Part shown: piece by piece, positions 56,950 through 64,000 of the stretch
How the letters are laid out: each line of letters starts with the position of its first letter
Numbering within the stretch: the stretch's first letter is position 1
Source of the DNA: Eubacteriales bacterium
Lineage (GTDB): Bacteria > Bacillota > Clostridia > Lachnospirales > Lachnospiraceae
Length of the DNA stretch: 64,000 nucleotides
Assembly: GCA_030524545.1 (NCBI GenBank)
Contig: JAUNGM010000005.1
Span: 62,001-126,000 of the forward strand
Direction: 5' to 3'
Notes under the pieces: generated by a model
Database searches by the model: none
Seen by the model: only the letters and a program-made list of their open reading frames with translations
What the model was told of the DNA's origin: nothing
Translations under genes and position numbers: made by a program

Positions 56950-58735
56950 GAGCAACCTCCTGATCCATCGGTATGGTAATCGTAGCCTTTGTCCCCTGGC
57001 CCGTCCGGCTTTCGTAAGCAATACCATACTCTTTTCCATAATAGAGCTGCAGACGCTTCTGTACGTTATAAACACCCACGCCATTGGAGTGATAGTTCAC
57101 CTTATGCTGCTCAAAAATATGCTCCAGTGTCTCCTGATCCATGCCCACGCCATTGTCAATGACCTCCAGCACGGCATTGTTTCCGTCCCTGTAGCCGTGT
57201 ACGACCAGAAGCCCCCTGCTTTCTTTATACTTCAGGCCATGGTATATGGCATTTTCGATGATTGGCTGCAGAACCAGCTTGATGATCTGCACTCCACAGA
57301 TTTCCGGAGCAACATCAATCTGGAATTCCAACTTGTCCTTATAGCGCATTTTCTGGATCGTAAGGTAACTCCTGGCATATTCCACTTCCTGCCCCACTGA
57401 CACCAGTTCATCCTCATTGCTGATACTCTGGCGCAGAAGGCGTGCCAGTGATGCGGTCATCAGAACCACTTCTTCATTCTTTTTGCCCTCTGCCATCCAG
57501 ATGATGGAATCCAGCGTATTATACAAAAAATGCGGATTGATCTGGGACTGAAGGGCCTTCAGCTCACTCTTTCGCTTTTCCTCCTGTTCATAGATGTTCT
57601 GCTCCATCAGTTCCTGTATACGGTGAGTCATCACATTAAAAGACGTAGTCAGGCTTCCGATCTCATTTTCGGAGACTACCTCCACATCCGCTGCTTCAAA
57701 ATCCCCCACCTGCACCCTGGCCATGGAATCCCGCAGCCGCTGGATAGGAAGCGTGATATTTCTTGCAATGGCGCTGGAAATCAGAAGGGAACCGATTACA
57801 AGAACGATCGCTGTGAGAAGATAGATGCTCTGTGCCTGCCTGCTGCGCTTCAGAAGTTCCCCCACATTCGTGCATCCTACAACTGTCCACCCGGTCTTTT
57901 CGGAGCGTGAAATCGTATACAGTTTTCCATTATCCCCGTCATCCGTAAGCACCGTATCGGAATCCGCATTCATAACAATCTCTATATTCTCTGTCTGAAG
58001 TTCGTTATAAAGCTGCTGCTGCTGAGGATGATAGACAATGTTCCCTTCTGCATCCAGAATAAATACATAGCCTTTTTCTCCGATACTGTTCTGGTCACAC
58101 AATTCGCTGATCGCACTGTAGTTCAGGTCAATAAAGAATACGCCGTCTTCGCCGCCTGAAGCTTCCATGGTATTGGGAATCCTGCGGCTCAGAGTGATCA
58201 CCCACGGACGTTCCCCCGCAATTGCATGCTGCACATGAGAGGAAGTAAGTCCTGATTCCCCATCAGATTTCATAGCTTCCTGATACCATTCCTGCGCTTC
58301 TATATCAAGATTCGCATTTAACTGCTGAGTCCCCTCGTTGATCAGATATTTTCCTCCAATCCTGAGGATTCCCAGATTCTTAATATCATCACGCCCCTTC
58401 AAGATCGCTGCATACTGGCTCAGAAGACGGCTCCTGTTCTCCCCGCTCTCCAGATCTGAGAACAGATAATACTGGGCATCCTCACTTTCTGCCAGCATAG
58501 AAGCAATATTATCCATATAATTAATATAGGAATCAATATTCTGGTTCATCTGATGGATGATCGTCCTCGTATACACAACGGAATTTTCAAAAATAGAGGA
58601 ACGGGTATATTTCATGGAAACTGCAGTTACGATCAGGACCGCACTCAATACCAGTATTGATACTGCCGCAAAAATAGCATTCTGGATACTTTTCATTTTT
58701 CCAAGAACACGCCCGTACTTATTGCTCTTTTTCAT
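56936..58735 (-). CDS. YesM-type sensor histidine kinase (second system)
   Basis: A 599-residue membrane kinase: helix 1 (about 15-37), extracellular Cache-like sensor (about 40-295), helix 2 (about 298-320), HAMP, then LQSQINPHFLYNTLDSIIW (His about 401) and an ATPase domain with LQPIIENAIYHGL and DNGVGM. Its ATG overlaps the response regulator stop (ATGA) and its own stop overlaps the binding protein start. Three genes are thus translationally coupled, forming a complete sensing unit for the importer downstream. Confidence 0.93.
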   Translation of the reverse strand: MKKSNKYGRVLGKMKSIQNAIFAAVSILVLSAVLIVTAVSMKYTRSSIFENSVVYTRTIIHQMNQNIDSYINYMDNIASMLAESEDAQYYLFSDLESGENRSRLLSQYAAILKGRDDIKNLGILRIGGKYLINEGTQQLNANLDIEAQEWYQEAMKSDGESGLTSSHVQHAIAGERPWVITLSRRIPNTMEASGGEDGVFFIDLNYSAISELCDQNSIGEKGYVFILDAEGNIVYHPQQQQLYNELQTENIEIVMNADSDTVLTDDGDNGKLYTISRSEKTGWTVVGCTNVGELLKRSRQAQSIYLLTAIVLVIGSLLISSAIARNITLPIQRLRDSMARVQVGDFEAADVEVVSENEIGSLTTSFNVMTHRIQELMEQNIYEQEEKRKSELKALQSQINPHFLYNTLDSIIWMAEGKKNEEVVLMTASLARLLRQSISNEDELVSVGQEVEYARSYLTIQKMRYKDKLEFQIDVAPEICGVQIIKLVLQPIIENAIYHGLKYKESRGLLVVHGYRDGNNAVLEVIDNGVGMDQETLEHIFEQHKVNYHSNGVGVYNVQKRLQLYYGKEYGIAYESRTGQGTKATITIPMDQEVAHETV

Positions 58736-60351
58736 TTACGATACTCCCTGGCATATTCCGTAGGGGTCTTTCCGGTCATCTTTTTGAATGAAATTCCAAA
58801 ATAGTGGGAATCGGAAAAGCCTACTTTTTCTGCAATCTCATAGTTTTTGAGGGTTGTGTTTTTAAGAAGTTCTTTTGCCTTATCCATCCGGGTCCGGATC
58901 AGCATTTCCATAAAGGTACCGCCTGTAACTTCTTTAAAAATGGTGCTGAAATAGCTGGTACTGATGCCGAGATAAGAGCAGATTTCATTCAGGCTCAGAT
59001 CCGGATCCATATAATTATTCTGTATATAATCCAGGGCCAGCAATGCCTGACGCTGCCCGCTGGAACTGTTCAGATTTGACAGCTCCTCAAATACTTTTTC
59101 CGCGTACTCCTTTACCAATCCGATGGCCTGCTGGAAGGTACTCTGCTCTGTTACCTTCCTAAGAAGTACCTCCATATCCTTTACAGTCTCGTCCCTGTCC
59201 GTCTGGATGGAATCGCAGGCACTTCCAATGGCACGGATGATCTGCTGAAGATACATACAGGCACGGCTTTTCCCCACAAAAGCTCCTTTTATCTCCTGTT
59301 CCATCCGTGCAAGGCACAGCTCCATCGTTTCTTTTTTTCCTGTTTTCAGACTGTCTGTGAGCTGGTCCAGTGTCTCGTACAGAGAAATTTCTCCGTTTTC
59401 CTGGTTTTCTTCCATATCCAGAAGAAGACAGCCGCCCAAGAGATACCGGTACTGAATGGCTTTGGCAGCCGTATCATGGGAGATCAGAAGTTCTTCAGGG
59501 CTTCTCACCCATCTTCCGATTCCCACGGAAAGATCGATTCCAATGACTTCCTTTACCTTCTGTTGTATTTCCCGGCAAATACTCCTGATCTTATTGGAAA
59601 ATTCCTTAGTCCGCGTTCCCTGAAAAAGAACGCATACACGATTGCTGCCCTCCTGGTAGGCAAGACCGGCGGATTCTCTCTCTACGATCTCATTGCTGAC
59701 ATTATATACCACAAATGCCATCAGGGCACTCTCCTGCCTCTTCTCCACATCAATCGGGTACATGCCGGAATACAGGTCAATATCAAAAACTGCTACACGG
59801 TAATTGGAGGCTTCCAATTCGATTCCCATAGTCCGAAGCTGCTCCAGGCTTTCCTTCACATCTCTGGAACATGTGACCAGTGCCTCTATCGCTTTAGAAC
59901 GGATGATCTGGGCGTTCCTGCGGTAGTTTTCGGACGCTCTGGTAAGATTCTCCAGTCTTCGTTTCTCTTTCTGGCGCTGATCAACCTTTTCTTTCATTTT
60001 ATTGATCACTGCGGTCAGTTCCATGGCTGTGATCGGTTTTAAAAGATATTCGCTTACATTATATTGAATGGCTTTTTTGGCGTACTCAAATTCTCCGAAG
60101 CCGCTGAAGATCACAATGACAATATCCGGATAATTGTCATGCAGAAAATGGCTCAGTTCCATTCCATCCATATACGGCATGCAGATATCTGTCAGCACAA
60201 TATCTACCGGATGTTTCTTCACAAATTCAGCAGCCTCCTGGCCATTCTGGCAGTCCCCCACCAGCTCACAGTCAATTCCTGCCCAGTCAATATTTTCCCT
60301 GATCGCATCCCGCACCAGGATTTCGTCATCTACAAGTAATATTCGGTACAT
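58732..60351 (-). CDS. YesN-type response regulator with AraC DNA-binding domain (second system)
   Basis: A 539-residue regulator: receiver 1-120 with Asp55 (IVLTDICMPYMDGMEL), a long linker with a degenerate cyclase-like fold (about 160-300), and a C-terminal AraC helix-turn-helix pair (about 440-535; LSLNEICSYLGISTSYFSTIF, NYEIAEKVGFSDSHYFGISF). First gene of the sensing operon, preceded by AGGGGGA about 14 nt from the ATG (long spacing). It should activate the importer operon starting at 55818. Confidence 0.92.
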   Translation of the reverse strand: MYRILLVDDEILVRDAIRENIDWAGIDCELVGDCQNGQEAAEFVKKHPVDIVLTDICMPYMDGMELSHFLHDNYPDIVIVIFSGFGEFEYAKKAIQYNVSEYLLKPITAMELTAVINKMKEKVDQRQKEKRRLENLTRASENYRRNAQIIRSKAIEALVTCSRDVKESLEQLRTMGIELEASNYRVAVFDIDLYSGMYPIDVEKRQESALMAFVVYNVSNEIVERESAGLAYQEGSNRVCVLFQGTRTKEFSNKIRSICREIQQKVKEVIGIDLSVGIGRWVRSPEELLISHDTAAKAIQYRYLLGGCLLLDMEENQENGEISLYETLDQLTDSLKTGKKETMELCLARMEQEIKGAFVGKSRACMYLQQIIRAIGSACDSIQTDRDETVKDMEVLLRKVTEQSTFQQAIGLVKEYAEKVFEELSNLNSSSGQRQALLALDYIQNNYMDPDLSLNEICSYLGISTSYFSTIFKEVTGGTFMEMLIRTRMDKAKELLKNTTLKNYEIAEKVGFSDSHYFGISFKKMTGKTPTEYAREYRK

Positions 60352-60390
60352 ATGATTTTGGATGTCCCCCTGATCTTAGATTCTTTTTTC

Positions 60391-60419
60391 ATGTTATCAT
60401 GTTTTTCGGGATTTTACAA
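60391..60419 (-). promoter_or_regulatory. Promoter of the second sensing operon
   Basis: Minus strand TTGTAA (60414-60419), 17-nt spacer, TAACAT (60391-60396). It lies just beyond the aldo/keto reductase terminator. Confidence 0.6.
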
Positions 60420-60454
60420 TATTGGCTGCATTCCAAAAAACGGGAGGACACACT

Positions 60455-60515
60455 CAAAAAAAACCGGAATACCAGTCTGCAGCGGTAATTGCTCTGCGAG
60501 AAAGTATTCCGGTTT
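60455..60515 (-). terminator. Terminator of the polyol operon
   Basis: AAACCGGAATAC pairs with GTATTCCGGTTT (60504-60515 with 60461-60472), 12 perfect pairs around a 31-nt loop, then eight T on the minus strand. Confidence 0.92.
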
Positions 60516-60529
60516 AATTTTACTTTATT

Positions 60530-61540
60530 TTATTTTACGATTACGCCGTCTTCATCCCAAAGGTCATGCCAGTCATTTGCACCTTCCCAAAGGAATACAT
60601 GACCCTTGATCAGACGGTTGTTTTTATCCAGAGACCGGATGATCTCCATTTCCTCATCTGTCAGCGGATCTTCTGTCACGCACTGAAGATTTTTGGTATA
60701 ATTTCTTTCTTTCAAAGAGAACGGAATCGGGGTCTGTCCTCTCTGAACAGCCCATTTGATACAGATCACTGCCGGATGTACGCCGTGTGCCTCTGCAATC
60801 TTCTTCAGTTCCGGAAGCTCGATATCGGCAATATCCTCCGGCATTTTGTCGCGCTCCGGACGTTCCGGGGAACCGATCGGGCAGAAGCCGACAACTTCGA
60901 TCTGATGTGCACGGCAATAGTCAAACAGCTCCGGCTGCTGGAAGCACGGATGAAGCTCCATCTCAATCGCTGCAGGCTGGATCCTGCAAAGGGGAAGAAC
61001 AGCTTCCAGCTTCGGAATGGTCATATTGGACATACCGATGTGTTTGGTCAGCCCCATATCTACCAGGCGTTCCATCTGTCTCCAGGTCTTCATGAAGCGT
61101 TCTACCGTAAACGGCTTGGAATCCGGGTTACGGGAATCCACGTCGCAATGAGGTGCATGGTAGTTCGGGAATGGCCAGTGTACATAGTACATATCCAGAT
61201 AGTCCAGCTTCAGATCCTTTAGTGTTTTTGCACATGCCAGGAGAACATCGCCGTCACCGTGCATATCATTCCAGACCTTGGATGCAATGAACAATTCTTC
61301 TCTTTTTACAACACCTTCTGCAAAAGCATCTGCAAATACCTGACCAATCTGGTCTTCATTTCCGTAGCAGGCCGCACAGTCAAAGGAACGGTATCCTACA
61401 CGGATAGCCCCTGCAACAGAAGCAGATACGGCATCCGGGTCTGCATGGTCACTGCCAAAGGTTCCCATACCTACGGCCGGCATTTTTGCTCCGGTATAAA
61501 GAGTTCTCTGTGGCACTGTAGATGGATCAATAAATGTCAT
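60530..61540 (-). CDS. Aldo/keto reductase
   Basis: A 336-residue NADPH-type reductase with the AKR tetrad: Asp54 and Tyr59 in SFDCAACYGNE, Lys88 in ASKVW and His121 in VHWPF. The late IPFSLKERNYTKNL loop contributes to the nucleotide site. The ATG at 61538-61540 has a GAAGGAGGAAATT site; the longer frame lacks one. It is the last gene of the GatD-like/PfkB operon, so it probably reduces or oxidises a sugar or polyol in the same pathway. Substrate unknown. Confidence 0.9.
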   Translation of the reverse strand: MTFIDPSTVPQRTLYTGAKMPAVGMGTFGSDHADPDAVSASVAGAIRVGYRSFDCAACYGNEDQIGQVFADAFAEGVVKREELFIASKVWNDMHGDGDVLLACAKTLKDLKLDYLDMYYVHWPFPNYHAPHCDVDSRNPDSKPFTVERFMKTWRQMERLVDMGLTKHIGMSNMTIPKLEAVLPLCRIQPAAIEMELHPCFQQPELFDYCRAHQIEVVGFCPIGSPERPERDKMPEDIADIELPELKKIAEAHGVHPAVICIKWAVQRGQTPIPFSLKERNYTKNLQCVTEDPLTDEEMEIIRSLDKNNRLIKGHVFLWEGANDWHDLWDEDGVIVK

Positions 61541-61635
61541 GATAATTTCCTCCTTCATAAATACATGTTCTATTTTTGCTATACTCAATAAACTGCTGTA
61601 TCCTCTTTTTACAGATACATCTGCCGGATGTCCAG

Positions 61636-62568
61636 TTACTCCATTTTCCGGATCTGCACCTTAGGCAGGATTGTTTCCATATCTTCTTTCACGAAAAAGC
61701 CCGTTTCTTCTCTCATGGCTGCTGCCGCTGAAATAGCACTTGCCTTGCGCAGGATTTCCTCCATGGGAAGCCCTTCACTGATTCCCAGCGCAAATCCGGC
61801 GATCATGGAATCTCCGCAGCCTACGGTATTTACCGCATCAATCTTCGGTACTTTTGCCTGGAAAACGCCCTCGCCGCACACCACAACAGCGCCGTCTCCG
61901 CCCAGGGAAACTGCCACGATCTCCACGCCTCTCTCATGAATCTCCTTTGCCGCACCAATGATATCCCCGATATCATCACAGCATTTTCCGGTAAGCATCC
62001 GAATCTCGTCAATATTGGGCTTGATCATGGTCGGCCCGGCTTCAATCCCCATCTCCAAAAGCCTGCCGCTCGTATCCAGAATTACCGGTTTCCCCGCATC
62101 CTTTACGATCTTTACAAGCCTCTGATAGGCGGTTCCGTCAAGGCCCTTGGGCACGCTGCCTGACATGGCCACCACATCTGCCTTTTTCGCCAGGCCCCGG
62201 AATTTTTCCATAAATCCCTGAAAATCCTCTTCTGTCAGCGTAAATCCCGGCTCCAGGAATTCTGTCTGCACATGGTTTACTTCATCCCAGATATTGATAC
62301 AGGAGCGGCTTTCCGCTTCCACATGATAAAAGTCACTTTTAATGCCAAACGGCTTCAGATTTTCTTCTATATAATTACCGGCATGACCGCCTACAAAACC
62401 GGTTGCAACCACCTCGGCTCCGTAAATCGCCGCAGGCTTGGACACGTTCAATCCCTTTCCTCCTGGCACATAGGCACATTCCTTCACCCGGTTGACTTCT
62501 CCGATCCGGTATCCTTCCACCACATACCGTTTATCAATAGCCGCATTTAATGTAACTGTCAGTATCAT
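61636..62568 (-). CDS. PfkB-family hexose phosphate kinase (1-phosphofructokinase/tagatose-6-phosphate kinase type)
   Basis: A 310-residue ribokinase-fold kinase of the LacC/FruK branch: MILTVTLNAAIDKRY at the start, VPGGKGLNVSKPAA (sugar-binding GG motif) and VNTVGCGDSMIAGFA (anion hole with catalytic Asp near 250). Residue 53 region KPAA is a small departure from the usual ARVL. The ATG at 62566-62568 has AAGGAGC and overlaps the 3' end region of the dehydrogenase gene. Following a galactitol-1-phosphate-dehydrogenase-like gene, tagatose-6-phosphate is the likelier substrate; fructose-1-phosphate remains possible. Confidence 0.85.
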   Translation of the reverse strand: MILTVTLNAAIDKRYVVEGYRIGEVNRVKECAYVPGGKGLNVSKPAAIYGAEVVATGFVGGHAGNYIEENLKPFGIKSDFYHVEAESRSCINIWDEVNHVQTEFLEPGFTLTEEDFQGFMEKFRGLAKKADVVAMSGSVPKGLDGTAYQRLVKIVKDAGKPVILDTSGRLLEMGIEAGPTMIKPNIDEIRMLTGKCCDDIGDIIGAAKEIHERGVEIVAVSLGGDGAVVVCGEGVFQAKVPKIDAVNTVGCGDSMIAGFALGISEGLPMEEILRKASAISAAAAMREETGFFVKEDMETILPKVQIRKME

Positions 62569-62581
62569 CCCGCATTGCTCC

Positions 62582-63631
62582 TTAATCTTCATTCACCAGC
62601 AGGATTTTGCCTTTCACAAGTCCCGGTGTCTTATACAACTGGAATGCTTCCTGTGCCTGGCTCATCGGCATTTTCTTATAGATCAGGCTTGGATCAAATT
62701 TCAGCTGCCCTGTTGCAAAGTAATGCGCTGTCAGCTCCCACTCTTTTCCCGGGAACGGAGAGCTGTAGGACATCCAGGAACCTGTCAGCTTAAATTCCTT
62801 TCTGTTCATGTTTTCCCACTGCTTCGGTGTAAAGCTCAGGTCTACATGAGGTGTTCCGATAAAGCAGACATGTGCCTTATTTGCAGCCAGTTCAAACGCC
62901 ATATGCATGGTAGGAACCTGTCCTGCTGTTTCATACACAAAGCCATAGCCTTTTCCCCGGGTAAGTGCCATCGCCTCATCCATATAGTTTTCTTTTGTTG
63001 TATTAATAACCTCATCTGCGCCAAGACGTTTCGCAAGATCCAGGCGCTCCTCACTGATGTCAAATACAACCACTTTCTTCGATCCGAAAATCTTTGCCCA
63101 CTGCATCGTAAACATTCCGATCGTACCGCCTCCAAGAATGGCTACGTACTGTCCACCCTGGTAATCGTTCTGAAGAAGGCCGTGGAGGGCTACTGTTGAC
63201 GGCTCAAACATAGCGCCCTGCTCATAGGAAACCGTTTCATCAAAAGGCACAACATTCTGCTCCGGAAGAACTACATAGTCCGCATTGCTCCCCTGCTCCC
63301 TGGAACCGATAAAACTATAGTGTTTGCACAATGAAAAATTACCGTTCTGGCAATCGTCACATTTCATGCACGGAAGAAGAGGTGCACCGGATACACGGTC
63401 TCCGACTTTTATCTTGGTAACGCCTTCTCCGACTTCTGCCACATCTCCTGAGAACTCATGTCCAAGAACGATCGGATAGAAATGTACTCCATGATGCAGT
63501 ACACGAGGGATATCGGAACCGCATATTCCGGATGCCTTGACTTTGACTTTGACATAGCCGGGCTGAACCTGAGGTTCCGGCACCTCCTGGTATTGAACAT
63601 CTTCATTTGCTACTACAACTGCTGCTTTCAT
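62582..63631 (-). CDS. Zinc-dependent polyol(-phosphate) dehydrogenase, GatD-like
   Basis: A 349-residue medium-chain dehydrogenase. Catalytic zinc ligands Cys37 (GICGSD) and His58/Glu59 (GHEF); structural zinc cysteines at 88, 91, 94 and 102; NAD(P)-binding ILGGGTIGM near 165-175. It most resembles galactitol-1-phosphate 5-dehydrogenase, which makes tagatose-6-phosphate; sorbitol or related dehydrogenases are alternatives. It starts the operon with the PfkB kinase and aldo/keto reductase. AAAAGGAGGA precedes the ATG. No PTS or aldolase gene is in the window. Confidence 0.85.
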   Translation of the reverse strand: MKAAVVVANEDVQYQEVPEPQVQPGYVKVKVKASGICGSDIPRVLHHGVHFYPIVLGHEFSGDVAEVGEGVTKIKVGDRVSGAPLLPCMKCDDCQNGNFSLCKHYSFIGSREQGSNADYVVLPEQNVVPFDETVSYEQGAMFEPSTVALHGLLQNDYQGGQYVAILGGGTIGMFTMQWAKIFGSKKVVVFDISEERLDLAKRLGADEVINTTKENYMDEAMALTRGKGYGFVYETAGQVPTMHMAFELAANKAHVCFIGTPHVDLSFTPKQWENMNRKEFKLTGSWMSYSSPFPGKEWELTAHYFATGQLKFDPSLIYKKMPMSQAQEAFQLYKTPGLVKGKILLVNED

Positions 63632-63762
63632 AGTGAATCCTCCTTTTTAGGAAAAAGTATGATATTTTAAAAAGATATTTTTTCCGGAACTGCGTTCCTG
63701 GCATTACTTTTGCAAAGGGTCCGTCTTGCCGGACCCTCTGCACACCCTTCACGCCTTCTTTT
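63632..63762. other. Upstream region of the polyol operon
   Basis: No gene. A palindrome CCGGAACTGCGTTCCTGG (63684-63701, GGAAC arms) may be an operator for the polyol operon, and a GC hairpin AGGGTCCG/CGGACCCT (63716-63737) looks like a terminator stem without a clear T-tract. No consensus promoter could be picked. Confidence 0.4.
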
Positions 63763-63868
63763 AAACCCCGCCGCCCTGTGTATCGGCAATCGGAAAGCGG
63801 TGAGGCGGATAATACAAACCCCGCCGCCCTAAGTATTGGTATCCGGCAGGCAGTGAGGCGGATTTACT
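63763..63868. repeat. Two tandem 53-nt repeats at the right edge
   Basis: Units 63763-63815 and 63816-63868 share AAACCCCGCCGCCCT at the start and GTGAGGCGGAT at the same offset, with a diverged middle. Each can fold through CCGCC/GGCGG pairing. The period equals that of the unrelated repeat at 21350. No gene lies from here to the window end (63869-64000), which holds only T-rich sequence. Confidence 0.8.
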
Positions 63869-64000
63869 TATATCCATTTTTTTTCAGTGATCCCTCTTAC
63901 AGGAATCGGAATGGAAACGAGGACTCCCTTATTTTTTCATTAAATTTTCCAGGGAATCGTATAATTTTAAGTATGTATGATAGGTTCTGTCATATATTTC

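Overview
The window reads as a chromosomal segment of an anaerobic gut-type Firmicute, most likely a Lachnospiraceae (Blautia/Clostridium-like) member. The evidence is strong AGGAGG ribosome sites, moderate GC, LytTR and AraC two-component systems, CUT2-type sugar ABC importers, citrate lyase, a corrinoid methyltransferase, FloA/NfeD and a small alarmone synthetase. There is no rRNA, tRNA, CRISPR array, phage or insertion sequence. The layout is ordinary core and accessory metabolism, with several unusual domain fusions and RNA-level signals. All coordinates, starts and promoters were read by eye.

Left part (1-16 kb). A minus-strand citrate lyase operon citD-citE-citF-citX-citG runs off the left edge. 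It lies behind a pair of half-size chromate-family (CHR) permeases and a divergent LysR regulator, followed by an alanine/glycine:cation symporter. Next come a PgsA-cardiolipin synthase fusion, a sirohaem nitrite/sulfite reductase convergent with an IscR-like Rrf2 regulator, an HSL-type esterase, and a YtrA-type GntR regulator with its ABC exporter under a palindromic operator.

Middle (16-37 kb). This holds two MATE exporters, an HPr-like protein without the active histidine, and a TPP-riboswitch-controlled thiW-thiM pair with an extra structured leader. It also holds a cytidylate-kinase-like gene behind a tandem 53-nt repeat, an aminotransferase, citrate synthase, DegV, an MBL-fold hydrolase and a small alarmone synthetase. 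A 940-residue protein joins a pterin methyltransferase, a corrinoid-binding module and a UroD-like methyltransferase. It is followed by an AraC-histidine kinase-NfeD-FloA-hypothetical-LytTR gene run.

Right part (37-64 kb). This is a sugar-uptake region. A RhaSTPQ-like ABC importer is divergent from an AraC-type response regulator and YesM-type kinase pair. A DUF3783 protein, and an overlapping metallophosphoesterase/DUF4474 pair, come next. A second CUT2 importer is preceded by its own regulator, kinase and membrane-tethered binding protein, and followed by a rhamnulokinase and a fucose/arabinose-isomerase-like protein. The last operon (GatD-like dehydrogenase, PfkB kinase, aldo/keto reductase) suggests polyol or tagatose-phosphate catabolism.

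Working together, the two-component systems probably sense extracellular monosaccharides and switch on the adjacent importers, and the kinase/isomerase and polyol enzymes feed the products to glycolysis. The most unusual items are the tri-domain corrinoid protein, the flotillin genes lying between a kinase and a regulator, the PgsA-Cls fusion, the covarying tandem repeat, and the unidentified structured RNA downstream of the TPP riboswitch.
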